Shown: in pieces, positions 1 to 8,943 of the stretch | Position numbering within the stretch: position 1 is the stretch's first letter | Layout: every line of letters starts with the position of its first letter | Assembly (NCBI GenBank): GCA_016795505.1 | Contig: JAEUHH010000074.1 | Span: forward strand, 1 to 64,000 | DNA: 64,000 bases | DNA from: Verrucomicrobiales bacterium | GTDB lineage: Bacteria; Verrucomicrobiota; Verrucomicrobiia; Verrucomicrobiales; DEV007 | Direction: 5' to 3' | Notes under the pieces: model-generated | What the model saw: the letters and a program-made list of their open reading frames with translations, nothing else | Told to the model about the DNA's origin: nothing | The model's database searches: none | Translations under genes and position numbers: made by a program

Positions 1-2
1 GG

Positions 3-140
3 ACAGCATCGGCCCGCCAAAGCTGGTCTGCGGCCCTACACGGCAAAAACTCGCAATCGCCCCGCCCGGAAAAACCACCCCAAATCACCGCCAAATCAGG
101 CCAAGGCTTGCGTCAGCGCGAACCTGTGGGACGGCTGTGA
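3..140 (+). other. Possible 3' end of an upstream gene
   Basis: An open frame enters from the left edge and ends at a TGA at 138-140, just ahead of the next gene. The translated tail is rich in Lys, Pro, Gln and Arg and resembles no family I know. Another frame is also open through this stretch, so the call rests only on the open frame and on its position directly upstream of a same-strand gene. Confidence 0.2.
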
Positions 141-154
141 ATCCAAATATCCCC

Positions 155-637
155 ATGGCCTCAGACAACCGTATCTCCATCGAGATCACCCCCGCCAAAA
201 AAGCCGCGATCGAAGCCGCCATCGCCGCCCTGAAGGCAGAACTCGCCGGCGTCACCATCAACCTCAACGTGGACGAGCGGCGCAGCATCCCGAAGATCGG
301 CGACAAATCGCTCGCCTTTGACGAGAAATGCGCCGCCTACATGACGTCCCGTCCCGAACTGGTCCCGAGCTTCCTCGACCTGGTCGAGATGGCTAAGGAT
401 CGCAAACTGGTCGCCGACCTGCTGCCCTGCCTCCGGGAACTGGCACCGATCTGCGAGGGTCTCGAAGACACCATCACGCTGGCGAACTCTGACAACATGA
501 TCGGCGATCTCGCCTTTTACCAAAACGTCCAGGCTGCCGCCAAGCGGGGTGTGCCCGGCACCGACACCATCCTCAACGACCTCAAAACGCGCTTCCCCGG
601 CCGCCCGAAAGCTCCGCCAGCGAACTCGAACGGGTGA
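155..637 (+). CDS. Hypothetical protein, about 160 aa, phage-like neighbourhood
   Basis: Small soluble protein with no signal peptide or membrane segment. It opens with a helical, Ala-rich stretch, followed by a conserved-looking core (residues about 40-60) with the pattern RRSIPKIGDKSLAF, and ends in a Pro-rich tail. I recognise this general pattern from unnamed proteins of Verrucomicrobiota and Bacteroidota, but I know no function. A GTG at 137 would add six residues. I prefer the ATG at 155 because the sequence from MASDNR onward reads as the natural start, although neither start has a clear ribosome binding site. It is followed by a hairpin array and a collagen-like gene on the same strand. 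Confidence 0.6.
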   Translation: MASDNRISIEITPAKKAAIEAAIAALKAELAGVTINLNVDERRSIPKIGDKSLAFDEKCAAYMTSRPELVPSFLDLVEMAKDRKLVADLLPCLRELAPICEGLEDTITLANSDNMIGDLAFYQNVQAAAKRGVPGTDTILNDLKTRFPGRPKAPPANSNG

Positions 638-691
638 AAAAAGGGGCCTTTTGGGCGCATTTTTGCCCAAAATGGCCCCAAAAACCTCAAA

Positions 692-982
692 CTCGGAGCT
701 TTTTGCTCCGAGGCCGGAGAGAAATGCTCCGGCTTCCGGGCAAAAAGCTCCGAGGGCGAGGCTCCACACTCCGAAACCGGAGCAAAAAGCTCCGACCTCC
801 GAGCAAAAAGCTCCGACCTCGGAGCAAAAAGCTCCGACCTCGGAGCAAAAAGCTCCGACCCCGGAGCAAAAAGCTCCGACCTCCGAGCAAAAAGCTCCGA
901 CCTCCGAGCAAAAAGCTCCGCCCCCGGAGCAAAAAGCTCCGACCTCGGAGCGAAAAGCTCCGACCTCGGAGCGAAAAGCTCC
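692..982 (+). repeat. Tandem array of 21-bp hairpin units
   Basis: Ten units start at 779, 800, 821, 842, 863, 884, 905, 926, 947 and 968, exactly 21 bp apart. Each is GGAGC-AAAAA-GCTCC, a perfect 5-bp stem with a 5-nt loop. A few units have CGAGC or a GCGAAAAGC loop. Degenerate copies, including one in inverted sense, extend leftward to about 692. Because 21 is divisible by 3, all frames stay open and give long spurious ORFs. The array fills the 429-bp gap between the flanking plus-strand genes. It has no CRISPR-type variable spacers. Confidence 0.9.
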
Positions 983-1066
983 GACCGCCGAGAACCACCC
1001 TCCGGACCGCGGATACCGTGCCCGGCAACTGCCCCACCCGAACCCCAGTCCCAACCCCAAAAAGCC

Positions 1067-1657
1067 ATGCCCTTCGATCCCAGCCTCCCCGCGCCGAATT
1101 CACCTCTGGAATCTCAAGTCGTCCGCGACCAACTCCAGGCCCTGTTCGTCCTGATCAACAACATCGCGTCCATCTCCGCCGCCCAAGTGGACAGTGTGAA
1201 TACCGTGCCACCCGGCAATCCCGCCCAGGTCGGCCTCACCGTGAATGGCAGCACCCTGCATTTCACCTTTCAGATCCCCGAAGGCCCCCAGGGACCGCCC
1301 TTCTCCGCCGCTGTGGTGGATGGGGTGAATACGTTGAATCCCGGCGATCCGGCCACTGTCAGCGCCGTTCACGACGGGGCCAACGTGCGATTCACCTTTG
1401 GCATCCCCCGCGGCCACGACGGTACCAACGGCTCCAATGGCACGGACGGGTCCAACGGCATGGATGGTGCGCCCGGTCAGCAGGGGCCGCCCGGCGAGGT
1501 CAGCCAGGTCCAACTCGACAGCGCCATCGCCACTGCTATCAGCGGCACCAGCGCGAATACCAACGCCATCGCCACGCTCGACACCCCCTTTGCCGATCCC
1601 GACATGGACACGCTCCGGCAGAAACTCAATGAGGTGATCCTAAACGGGCGGCGTTGA
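1067..1657 (+). CDS. Collagen-like repeat protein, hypothetical
   Basis: A 196-aa protein with no evident signal peptide. The N-terminal third is helical. Two related segments follow (about residues 42-80 and 84-120), each with a pattern like V-x-x-V-N-T-x-x-P-G-x-P and ending in FQIPEGP or FGIPRGH. A run of Gly-X-Y triplets then covers about residues 120-147, and a helical tail closes the protein. Such Gly-X-Y proteins in bacteria are usually tail-fibre-like or surface trimers. With the neighbouring hypothetical gene and the kinase relic it suggests a phage-derived segment. That is inference; no structural phage gene is visible here. Confidence 0.6.
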   Translation: MPFDPSLPAPNSPLESQVVRDQLQALFVLINNIASISAAQVDSVNTVPPGNPAQVGLTVNGSTLHFTFQIPEGPQGPPFSAAVVDGVNTLNPGDPATVSAVHDGANVRFTFGIPRGHDGTNGSNGTDGSNGMDGAPGQQGPPGEVSQVQLDSAIATAISGTSANTNAIATLDTPFADPDMDTLRQKLNEVILNGRR

Positions 1658-2443
1658 CTCCCGGTTGGCATCCGGATTCGCCGGATTTTCCGCCCACGGA
1701 ATGACCGAGATGCCACGGGCCACGGCATCCCCGGTGCGCGAGACATCCACATCCACCGGGCGGAGCCCCTGCTTCGTTTTGATGAAATTGCCCACGTGGG
1801 CATCCGTGACCACCACCCCATCCGCCTCCCGGACCCACGCGCCCGAATCGTATGCGAAACCGGCATCCCACATCCAGTCGTAGATCTCCCGCGTGGTCGG
1901 GTGGGGATGGTAGAGGTCGGCCGCTTCGACTTCGGGCTGGCGGATCACACACCGAACGCCCCGAGGATCGGCAATGATGCCGAGCATCTCCGCGCCGTCA
2001 CCGAATACCTCGTTACCGAGACGCCAGCGCTCCAAGTATTCCATCACCGTGGGCCACGGTATGCGATCCTTTCCGCTGGCAAGAGCCAATCCCGGCCCGG
2101 AAACCTTGATCCGCCAGTCCGGGTCGGCGGGATCGGTGAAAGTCTCGTGCTCGTTGCCGTGCCCGCGCTCTGCCAGACGGCTCAGCCATGCTCCGCTGAG
2201 GAGGACTCCGTGGGCTCGAGCAAATATCTCCAGCGCCCTTTCTCCGGAACGATGTGTCCCAGCTCCCGCCGAATCTTCACGCTGGCCTCGTCCTGAATCC
2301 GGATTCGCTCCAGCTTCCGAAGCCGGTCGGCTTCGGAGGTAGGCGATGGCTCTGTCGAGGAGGCTGTCGGTGGCGGAGTCAATGCGGTGAGCTTGCGTCT
2401 CGGGCAGCCGCTTGTCAACCGCGGCAGCCCCGGCCTCGCTGAG
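1640..2443 (-). pseudogene. Relic of a polyvalent-protein kinase (Kinase-PolyVal type)
   Basis: An open frame of 267 codons runs on the minus strand from just after a TAG (2444-2446) to a stop at 1640. No ATG or GTG lies in its first 118 codons, and a TTG at 2089 is the earliest conventional start. The translation looks like a kinase-fold domain of the type found in phage polyvalent proteins: a GNEHETF strand, WRIKVS (putative ATP lysine), MEYLERWRLGNEVFGD, DAHVGNFI (catalytic D-x-H-x-x-N) and RPVDVD (metal Asp). The missing N-terminus and upstream in-frame stop indicate a truncated remnant. Family assignment is from remembered motifs, not from a search. Confidence 0.55.
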
Positions 2444-2534
2444 CTACCCGAAAACCTGACCATCCAGACCACCCGCCTCCGGGCTCGCCGAGCCTCCGGG
2501 TGGAGATCAGCCGCTTCCCATCCCACCGGTTTTC

Positions 2535-2600
2535 CGATCAGACAGGGTTCAATCGGCGATCAGACCCTCTTTCATCGGAGACACCACCGGGTCTCATCGC
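2535..2600. repeat. 22-bp-phased ACCCTGT repeat, locus A
   Basis: Boxes ACAGGGT (2542), ACCCTCT (2564) and ACCGGGT (2586) start exactly 22 bp apart, with ATCGG and GATCAG sequence between them. The locus lies about 110 bp upstream of the DUF1592 gene start. The third box is degenerate. Confidence 0.75.
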
Positions 2601-2707
2601 CCCGCCACGCCAACGCGCCACCCGGTCCGGCGCCGAATTGGCTTGCCCCGGGCGGCGCTTCCGGAGTTACCTTTCCCCCAGCCTTTTCCCGAACGCTCGG
2701 CCGCCCG

Positions 2708-5236
2708 ATGTCTCCCGCTTTTCGTCGTCCCAGATCCCGATTCCCGCTCGGCCACCTCGTCCAGTGGACCGGCGCCCTGCTGATGGCCTGCGCCCCGGTC
2801 GGTGCCTTCGAACCGGACTGGCGCCCCCTGATCGAGTCCCACTGCCTCGACTGCCACGGACCCGACGCCCAAAAAGCCGGCCTCCGGCTCGACACCCTGG
2901 GCACCGACCTGTCCGACCGGCGCACGCTGGAGCAGTGGACCCGCATCCACGACCGCGTCGCCCGTGGCGAGATGCCGCCCGAGAACAAATCCCAGCCCGA
3001 TCCGGCCGCCCGCGACGCCGCCACCGCCTCACTGGACCGGGCGCTCCACGCCGCCTCCCGCGCCCGGCAGGATCGCGAGGGCCGGGTGGCCCTGCGGCGG
3101 CTCAATGGCACCGAATACGAAAACACCGTGCGCGCTCTGGTCGGGACCGAGGTGAAGCTGCGCGAGATGCTGCCCGAGGACCCGACCGCCGACGGCTTCG
3201 ACAATGTCAGCGCGGCGCTCGATCTCTCCTCCACCCATCTGCTGCTCTACCAGGAGACCGCCGCGCGGGCCATCGCCTCGGCCCTGCCGACGCATCCGCC
3301 GCTGCCCTTCCGCGACCGCCGCACCGGGCGCGAGATGTCGGACAAGGGGTCGAATTTCCGCCAAACCCTGGGCCGCAGTTGCCGCCTCGACGGGGACGCC
3401 CTGCTCATCTACAGCAAGTTGCCCCGCTACGGCCTGGCCAGCACCGCCAGCGTGCCCGGCCGGGGTCGCTACCGGGTGCGGATGTCGGTGGCGGCGGTGG
3501 GCGCGGTCAACGAGCCGGTCGCAGCCGCCTACGCCGTGGTCGGCCGCACCAATGACCCGCCCGTGGTGCGGGAAATGGTCGATTTCGCCCCCGGACCGGC
3601 CCGCGTGGTCGAGACCGAGGTGGATCTGGAGTGGGGCGAGGCCTTCGTCGTCAACCTGATGCTGAACTGGGACATCCGCGCCACCAAGCAGCCCATCGAA
3701 GCCTACGACGGCCCCGGCCTGCGCATCGAATGGATGGAAATCGAGGGGCCGATCGGCGAATTCCCGCCCGCCTCCTTCCGGCGCTTGTTCGGCGAGGAAA
3801 CCCGGCTGGTGGCGCGATCGGTGGCAAAAGCCGAGCGCGAGGGACGCACCCCGCCCCGCATCACGGCCGACCGGAACATCTACAGTTGGATCAATGATCC
3901 GCTGGAGCCGGTGCCGGCCGATGCCCGGGCCGATGCCGAGCGGCTGCTGGGGGAATTCCTGCCGCGGGCCTTCCGCCGTCCCGTGCCCGAGGCCCTGCGC
4001 CGACACTACGTGGACCCGGTGCTGGCCCGGCTCGATGCCGGGGACTCCTACCTCCAGGCGATGACCTACGGCTACCAGAGCATCCTCACCTCGCCGCACT
4101 TCCTGTTTTTTACCGAGCCCGGTGCCGAAGCCACGATCGCCGCCGGGGGTGCGCTGGCCACGACCGCGCTGGACGGCCACGCCCTGGCCAACCGGCTGTC
4201 CTACTTTCTCACCTCCGGTCCGCCCGATGCCGATCTGCTGGCTGCTGCCGCCGCCGGCACTCTGACGGACCCGGCCGAGCTGAGACGGCAGACCGATCGT
4301 CTGCTCGCGACGCCGGCCTCGCGACGCTTTACCGAGAACTTCACCGGTCAGTGGCTGGACCTGCGCAAGATGGACGCCACCATCCCCGATCCGAATCTCT
4401 ATGGCGACTTCGACGGCACCCTGCTGTGGGCGATGCCGCGCGAGACCCATCTGTTTTTCGAGGAAGTGCTGCGCAACGACCTGAGCCTGCTGAATTTCGT
4501 CGATTCCGACTGGACCATGGCCAATGCCCGGCTCGCCCGCCACTACGGCCTGCCCCCGATGGTGGGAAATGAGCTGCGCCGCGTCTCGCTGCCCGCGGAT
4601 TCGCCCCGCGGCGGCGTGATGACCCACGCCAGCGTCCTGAAAGTCACCGCCGACGGCACCACCACGTCGCCGATCCTCCGGGGCAAATGGGTGCTGGAGC
4701 GCATCCTCGGCGCGCCGCCCTCGCCGCCACCACCCGACGTGCCGGCCATCGAGCCGGACATCCGCGGGGCCACCACCATCCGCCAGCAGCTGGAAAAACA
4801 CCGCGCCGTGGAGTCGTGCAACACCTGCCACCGCCACATCGACCCGCCCGGCTTCGCCCTGGAGAGCTTCGACCCCATCGGCGGCTTCCGCGAGTTCTAC
4901 CGCGCCTCGTCGCGTACGCCCGGCGGCATCGTCAACCTCCCCGGCTACACGGGCCGGGCCTTTTACCGCGGTCCGGATGTGGAAAAGGGCGGCATCACCC
5001 CCGACGGTCGCCCGTTTGAGACGATCCAGGATTACAAGGCCCTGCTGCTCGAAGATCCCGATGCCATCGCCCGCAATCTCACCGCCAAACTCCTGACCTA
5101 TGCCACCGGTGCCGGCGTCCAGTACGCCGACCGCGAGGTCGTCGCCGGCATCGTGGCGACGCTGCGGGAAAAGGATTATGGTTTCCGCACCCTGGTGCAC
5201 GAAGTCGTGCAGAGCCGCGTCTTCCGCCACAAATAA
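2708..5236 (+). CDS. DUF1592/DUF1588-type planctomycete cytochrome c protein
   Basis: Exported 842-aa protein of the family common in Planctomycetota and Verrucomicrobiota. After an N-terminal hydrophobic signal (about residues 18-35), a class I cytochrome motif C46-x2-C49-H50 opens the PSCyt1-like domain. DUF1587, DUF1592 and DUF1588 regions follow. The DUF1588 part carries a second C704-x2-C707-H708 with the signature HIDPPGFALE. A DUF1585-like C-terminus ends in VHEVVQSRVF. The frame is open upstream to 2387, but the ATG at 2708 is chosen because it directly precedes the signal peptide. The DUF1552 gene follows after 36 bp, the usual pairing. The role is presumed periplasmic electron transfer or polymer oxidation; the substrate is unknown. 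Confidence 0.9.
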   Translation: MSPAFRRPRSRFPLGHLVQWTGALLMACAPVGAFEPDWRPLIESHCLDCHGPDAQKAGLRLDTLGTDLSDRRTLEQWTRIHDRVARGEMPPENKSQPDPAARDAATASLDRALHAASRARQDREGRVALRRLNGTEYENTVRALVGTEVKLREMLPEDPTADGFDNVSAALDLSSTHLLLYQETAARAIASALPTHPPLPFRDRRTGREMSDKGSNFRQTLGRSCRLDGDALLIYSKLPRYGLASTASVPGRGRYRVRMSVAAVGAVNEPVAAAYAVVGRTNDPPVVREMVDFAPGPARVVETEVDLEWGEAFVVNLMLNWDIRATKQPIEAYDGPGLRIEWMEIEGPIGEFPPASFRRLFGEETRLVARSVAKAEREGRTPPRITADRNIYSWINDPLEPVPADARADAERLLGEFLPRAFRRPVPEALRRHYVDPVLARLDAGDSYLQAMTYGYQSILTSPHFLFFTEPGAEATIAAGGALATTALDGHALANRLSYFLTSGPPDADLLAAAAAGTLTDPAELRRQTDRLLATPASRRFTENFTGQWLDLRKMDATIPDPNLYGDFDGTLLWAMPRETHLFFEEVLRNDLSLLNFVDSDWTMANARLARHYGLPPMVGNELRRVSLPADSPRGGVMTHASVLKVTADGTTTSPILRGKWVLERILGAPPSPPPPDVPAIEPDIRGATTIRQQLEKHRAVESCNTCHRHIDPPGFALESFDPIGGFREFYRASSRTPGGIVNLPGYTGRAFYRGPDVEKGGITPDGRPFETIQDYKALLLEDPDAIARNLTAKLLTYATGAGVQYADREVVAGIVATLREKDYGFRTLVHEVVQSRVFRHK

Positions 5237-5272
5237 GCCGCCCGCCCATCGCTTTCCACCACCCCTCCCGCC

Positions 5273-6526
5273 ATGCCACGCTCCCTCCTGCCCCGCCGCA
5301 CCTTCCTCCGCTCGTCCGGCATCGCCATCGGCCTGCCGTTTTTGAATGCGATGCGCCCGGTCGCCTCCCGCGCCGCCGCTGATGAGCCGCCCCGGCGCCT
5401 GCTCCTCGTCGGACGCCCCCTGGGTCTGCACGCGCCGCACTTTTTCCCCGAGCAGGCCGGCCGCGACTACCAGCCCAGCCGTTATCTGCGCCTCATCGAC
5501 CGGCTGCGGTCCGACTACACCGTCTTCTCCGGCCTCTCGCATCGCTACGGCGCCGGCCACTATGCAGAGGTCGGCCTGATGACCGGCGTGCACCCCGATT
5601 TCATCCGCCCCAACGAGATCCGCAACTCCATCTCGCTCGATCAGGAGGTGGCGTCACACCTCGCCGGCCGCACCCGGTTCAATTCCCTCGTCCTCGGTGG
5701 CGGCAATGCCGCGTGGAACCGCCGCGGCGTGCGCCTCCCCGCCGAGTCCCGCGCGTCGGCCGTCTTCCGCCAATTGTTCATCCAGGGCACCCCGGACGAG
5801 CAAGCCCGGGAGCTGCGCCGCGTCCGCGACGGCCAGAGCATCCTCGACGATGTGCGCGACCAACTGGGCACCCTGACCAGCCGACTGGGCAGCGAGGACC
5901 GCGACCGCATCGACCTCTACGTGACCTCCATCCGCGAGGCCGAGCAGAAACTGCAGCAAGACGAAGCCTGGCAGAAGACGCCCAAGCCCCGCATCGATGC
6001 CGAGCCGCCGAAAGTCGACTACGGCGGCCCCCAGTTGGTCGAGCGCAGCCGCCAGTGGTTCGACCTCGTTCATCTCGCCTTCCAGACCGACTCGACCCGC
6101 GTGATCTCGCTCTGGCTCGGATCGCAGGAGCGACCGGAGATCCAGGGGGTCAATCTGGGTCACCACGACGCCTCGCACCACGGACAGGACCCCGCCAAGC
6201 TCGAGCAACTCGCCCTGATCGAGGAGGCCGAGATCCGCGTCTTTGGCGAATTCCTCGACAAGCTGAAAGCCAGCATCGACGGCGACCGCCCGCTGCTCGA
6301 CCGCACCACGGTCTTCTATGCCAGCAATCTGGGCAATTCCTCCAGTCACGACAACATGAACCTGCCCGTGCTGCTCGCCGGCGGCGGCTACCGGCACGGC
6401 AGCCACATCGCCCACAATCGGGAAAACAATACCTACCTGTCCAATCTCTTCGTGCGGCTCATCCAGCAGATGGGCATCGAGACCGACCGCTTCGGAGCCA
6501 GCACCGGGGTGCTCAGCGAGGTGTGA
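5273..6526 (+). CDS. DUF1552 (HXXSHH) family exported protein
   Basis: A 417-aa protein with a Tat-like leader (RRTFLRSSG near residue 8) and the family-defining H-x-x-S-H-H motif at about residues 298-303 (HHDASHHG). This metal-binding-looking cluster lies in an alkaline-phosphatase-like fold related to DUF1501. Length is typical. It lies 36 bp downstream of the DUF1592 cytochrome gene and is almost certainly cotranscribed with it. The two families are regularly adjacent in PVC genomes, which suggests one exported complex, but no biochemical activity is established that I can name. The C-terminus (FGASTGVLSEV) is intact. Confidence 0.9.
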   Translation: MPRSLLPRRTFLRSSGIAIGLPFLNAMRPVASRAAADEPPRRLLLVGRPLGLHAPHFFPEQAGRDYQPSRYLRLIDRLRSDYTVFSGLSHRYGAGHYAEVGLMTGVHPDFIRPNEIRNSISLDQEVASHLAGRTRFNSLVLGGGNAAWNRRGVRLPAESRASAVFRQLFIQGTPDEQARELRRVRDGQSILDDVRDQLGTLTSRLGSEDRDRIDLYVTSIREAEQKLQQDEAWQKTPKPRIDAEPPKVDYGGPQLVERSRQWFDLVHLAFQTDSTRVISLWLGSQERPEIQGVNLGHHDASHHGQDPAKLEQLALIEEAEIRVFGEFLDKLKASIDGDRPLLDRTTVFYASNLGNSSSHDNMNLPVLLAGGGYRHGSHIAHNRENNTYLSNLFVRLIQQMGIETDRFGASTGVLSEV

Positions 6527-6537
6527 CCCCTCCCTGC

Positions 6538-6582
6538 CGATCAGACCCTGTTCCCTCTCCGATCAGCCCCTGTCTCTTCGGA
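6538..6582. repeat. 22-bp-phased ACCCTGT repeat, locus B
   Basis: Boxes ACCCTGT (6545) and CCCCTGT (6567, one mismatch) start 22 bp apart, each preceded by GATCAG. The locus is between the DUF1552 stop and the next start codon at 6608, 35 bp ahead of it. Confidence 0.75.
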
Positions 6583-6607
6583 CCAAGCCAAAACAGCCCT
6601 CCGCTCA

Positions 6608-7609
6608 ATGCGCATCTGGAACCGTGGCAAAGCCGAGTCAATCAAGGGGTTCAGCATCGCGCCGAGTCTTTGGGCCTCCCTGGCCAACCGCTCCGATCTG
6701 CGCTGCCCGCCCGCACCGGGCGATCTCACCCCGGAGGAGCGTCTTCACATCCTCTCTTACTCGGATCTACCATGGACGGCTGCCCAACTGGCCACTCTGC
6801 ACCTCGATTGCTCCTGCTTTGCCGAAGCCTATCAAGGCTATTCTGAGGCGCGTCACCACCGCAAAATGGGCGATACCGCGTGGGCGATGGGTCGACTCGA
6901 TCTCGCCGAGAGTCACTACCGGGACACCTCACCTGGCCAGCAAAGCTACCGCAAAGTTCCAGATGGTGACCGGCTGGTGCGTCTGGATTTCATCCGGGAT
7001 GATCGGGACGCTTTTTTCCGTGATTTTCAGGCACTCCCCATCGCGCCGGACTCCCGTGACTGGGCATGGATCAATGGGCGGGAAGTCTCGACCCGCCCCT
7101 ATCTGGAGATGCTGGCCGTCATGGAAAGACGGTGCCCCGGAGTGATCGAAGATGAGTTCCTCGCTGACTTGGAGGAGTACTTTCTTCTATCACCGGATGA
7201 CTGGCTTGACTACCGGGCGGATCCGCGCTTTGACGACCCGGATTTCGTGGCGGAGCTGAGGTTCTCCTGCCTGCCGATCCCCTGTCGCCGACCGATGGTC
7301 AGCCGCGAGGAAGCTCTGGCCAGGGGCGCGACGCCACGAGCCCTGAGCCTGGCCAAGGCGATCCTCGATAGTGATCGTCTGGTCGACGAGGCGCAGGATG
7401 CTCTGGAGCGTTACGCCAAGAGTGGAGCTGTCGAGGAACTGGACCTCTGGAGTGATCGGATACTCTGCTTTGCCGACAGGGAACTCGCTTTTGAAATACT
7501 CTTTCGGACGCTCGGCCACGGCAGCTACAGGGCCGAACCGGACCTCATGGAGCGCCTCCGCAACCACCGTCCGGAGCTACGCGAGCTCTTTCCCGCCGCC
7601 AAACATTGA
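6608..7609 (+). CDS. Hypothetical protein, 333 aa
   Basis: I do not recognise this protein. It has no signal peptide or membrane segment and is rich in Asp, Arg, Leu and aromatics. Helical repeats of about 30-40 residues are suggested through the length (for example around AELATLHLD, RALSLAKAIL and ELAFEILFRTLG), so an alpha-helical repeat fold such as TPR/HEAT is possible but unproven. Codon use is slightly less GC-biased than the upstream cytochrome genes. Alternative frames here are short, and the start ATG at 6608 lies just after an ACCCTGT repeat locus. Confidence 0.6.
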   Translation: MRIWNRGKAESIKGFSIAPSLWASLANRSDLRCPPAPGDLTPEERLHILSYSDLPWTAAQLATLHLDCSCFAEAYQGYSEARHHRKMGDTAWAMGRLDLAESHYRDTSPGQQSYRKVPDGDRLVRLDFIRDDRDAFFRDFQALPIAPDSRDWAWINGREVSTRPYLEMLAVMERRCPGVIEDEFLADLEEYFLLSPDDWLDYRADPRFDDPDFVAELRFSCLPIPCRRPMVSREEALARGATPRALSLAKAILDSDRLVDEAQDALERYAKSGAVEELDLWSDRILCFADRELAFEILFRTLGHGSYRAEPDLMERLRNHRPELRELFPAAKH

Positions 7610-7695
7610 CGGTATGAGGCTCCAAATGACCAAATGAAGTCGCCTGCCGAAGGGACGCATCCGTCGCTGGTCGGCGGAAACAAATCCACGCCCCC

Positions 7696-8364
7696 TCACT
7701 CCACCCAGCTTTTCTCGCTCTTCACATCACCGGTAAGCGGGTGGAAATCGACCTCGAAGAACGAGTTTTCGGCCTCGACCCGGATCTTGAGCGGCTGGCA
7801 CATGCCGGAGGGCTGGAAGACCCAGCGACGGAATTCCCCGCTGCTGGTCATGTCGATCCAATCCGTCTCGCCCCAGAACAGCAGGCTGTAACGGACGCCA
7901 TCGGGCAACTCGAAGGACTCGTGGTAGCGCAGGCCCTCGCGCAGGGCCTCATCGGCCCGCTGCTGGGCGGTGGGCACGATGCCCTCGGTCTGGTCCATGC
8001 CCCGCGCCTTCGACGCCTCGATGATCTCCTGCTGCTGCTCGATGACGGCGATCTCCTGCACCAGTTGATCGAACTCCTCGCTCTTTCCGTAGGGATTGTA
8101 GAAACGGGCGGCGTGAAAGCCGCGCGCATCGAAGGCGATCTGATACGGCTGCTGCTCGCGCATCGCCCGGCCACGGACATTGCGGGCGAGGCGGGCGAGT
8201 TCCGACACGGGCGCGCGGGCTTCCCGCTCGCGCTCGATGTTCTGCACCGTGGGAATGGTGATGCCCGCCAGAATGCCCAGGATGGTCAGCGCCACGACCA
8301 TCTCGACGAGGGTAAAGCCGGCCGGCGGCAGGGCTCCCCGGGATCTGGCGGGTGCGGCGCGCAT
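7696..8364 (-). CDS. Type II secretion pseudopilin, GspH-like
   Basis: A 222-aa prepilin-like protein. After a short basic leader comes the prepilin peptidase site G-F-T-L-V-E-M, with cleavage after G and Glu at +5, followed by a hydrophobic helix (residues about 20-40, ALTILGILAGITI). The globular part is longer than in standard GspG and contains a Gln/Glu-rich helical insertion around residues 105-115. It is the last gene of the E-F-G-H series, starting 6 bp after the gspG stop. The GspH assignment rests on position; minor pseudopilins are hard to tell apart by sequence alone. Confidence 0.75.
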   Translation of the reverse strand: MRAAPARSRGALPPAGFTLVEMVVALTILGILAGITIPTVQNIEREREARAPVSELARLARNVRGRAMREQQPYQIAFDARGFHAARFYNPYGKSEEFDQLVQEIAVIEQQQEIIEASKARGMDQTEGIVPTAQQRADEALREGLRYHESFELPDGVRYSLLFWGETDWIDMTSSGEFRRWVFQPSGMCQPLKIRVEAENSFFEVDFHPLTGDVKSEKSWVE

Positions 8365-8370
8365 CGGCGG

Positions 8371-8823
8371 TCACCAGTTGCCCACGTCGTCACCGGTCTC
8401 GCCGGTGTCCTCGACGCCGTTCTCACCATTCGACCAGAGGTCGTATTTCTTTTTGCTCTTCGTCGCGGGATACCGGTACTGGTAGGGATTTCCCCACGGA
8501 TCGAGGAGGGCTTTGGGATCCTCCAGATAGGCACGCCAGCGCTCGGGCTGGGGATCGGTGGTGGGACGCTCGACGAGAGCCTGCAGGCCCTGCTCCTGGG
8601 TGGGCGGCTTGCTGTAGTTACCGCGCTCGTAGCCCTTGATGGCCAGGTCGAGCGTGTTGAGGTCGCCGCGCACGCGCTCGAATTTCGCCTCATCGAGCCA
8701 GCCGACCAGCATGTAGATGCCGGAGCCGGCGAGGATGCCGATGATGGTGATCACGATGACGAGCTCCACCAGGGTGAAGCCGCGGCGGCGGCTGGGTCGC
8801 GTGTGAATCCGATTCGTTTGCAT
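8371..8823 (-). CDS. gspG: Type II secretion major pseudopilin GspG
   Basis: A 150-aa major pseudopilin. RRRG|FTLVELVIVITIIGILAG is the classic N-methylation and cleavage site with the hydrophobic N-terminal helix. The C-terminal part contains the GspG hallmark DPWGNPYQYRYP and the Asp-rich, calcium-loop-like end (NGENGVEDTGETGDD). I chose the ATG at 8823 because it gives a short basic leader; an upstream in-frame start at 8874 would lengthen it by 17 residues. It follows gspF and precedes the GspH-like gene. Confidence 0.88.
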   Translation of the reverse strand: MQTNRIHTRPSRRRGFTLVELVIVITIIGILAGSGIYMLVGWLDEAKFERVRGDLNTLDLAIKGYERGNYSKPPTQEQGLQALVERPTTDPQPERWRAYLEDPKALLDPWGNPYQYRYPATKSKKKYDLWSNGENGVEDTGETGDDVGNW

Positions 8824-8943
8824 AGGGATATTTCCGGTCTGAGGTCGGTTTTTGTCAATGGTTTCAATCTTCACCAGTCTTCCGTCAGGAAAAATAAAAT
8901 CCGCGGGGGAGTTCTCAAAAGCTTTCGTGGGTCCGTCCCGCCA

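Noticed and set aside
779-982. CRISPR array
   Set aside because: No variable spacers; units are contiguous 21-bp hairpins and no cas genes are nearby.
517-1632. Long ORFs on both strands through the 21-bp hairpin array (EQKAPTS-, RSFLLRG-type repeats)
   Set aside because: A 21-bp period keeps all frames open; the translations are low-complexity and differ by frame. No start signal or homology.
3029-5593. A 854-codon minus-strand frame opposite the DUF1592 gene
   Set aside because: It is the complement of a well-supported cytochrome gene; composition is Gly/Ala/His-rich with no recognisable domain.
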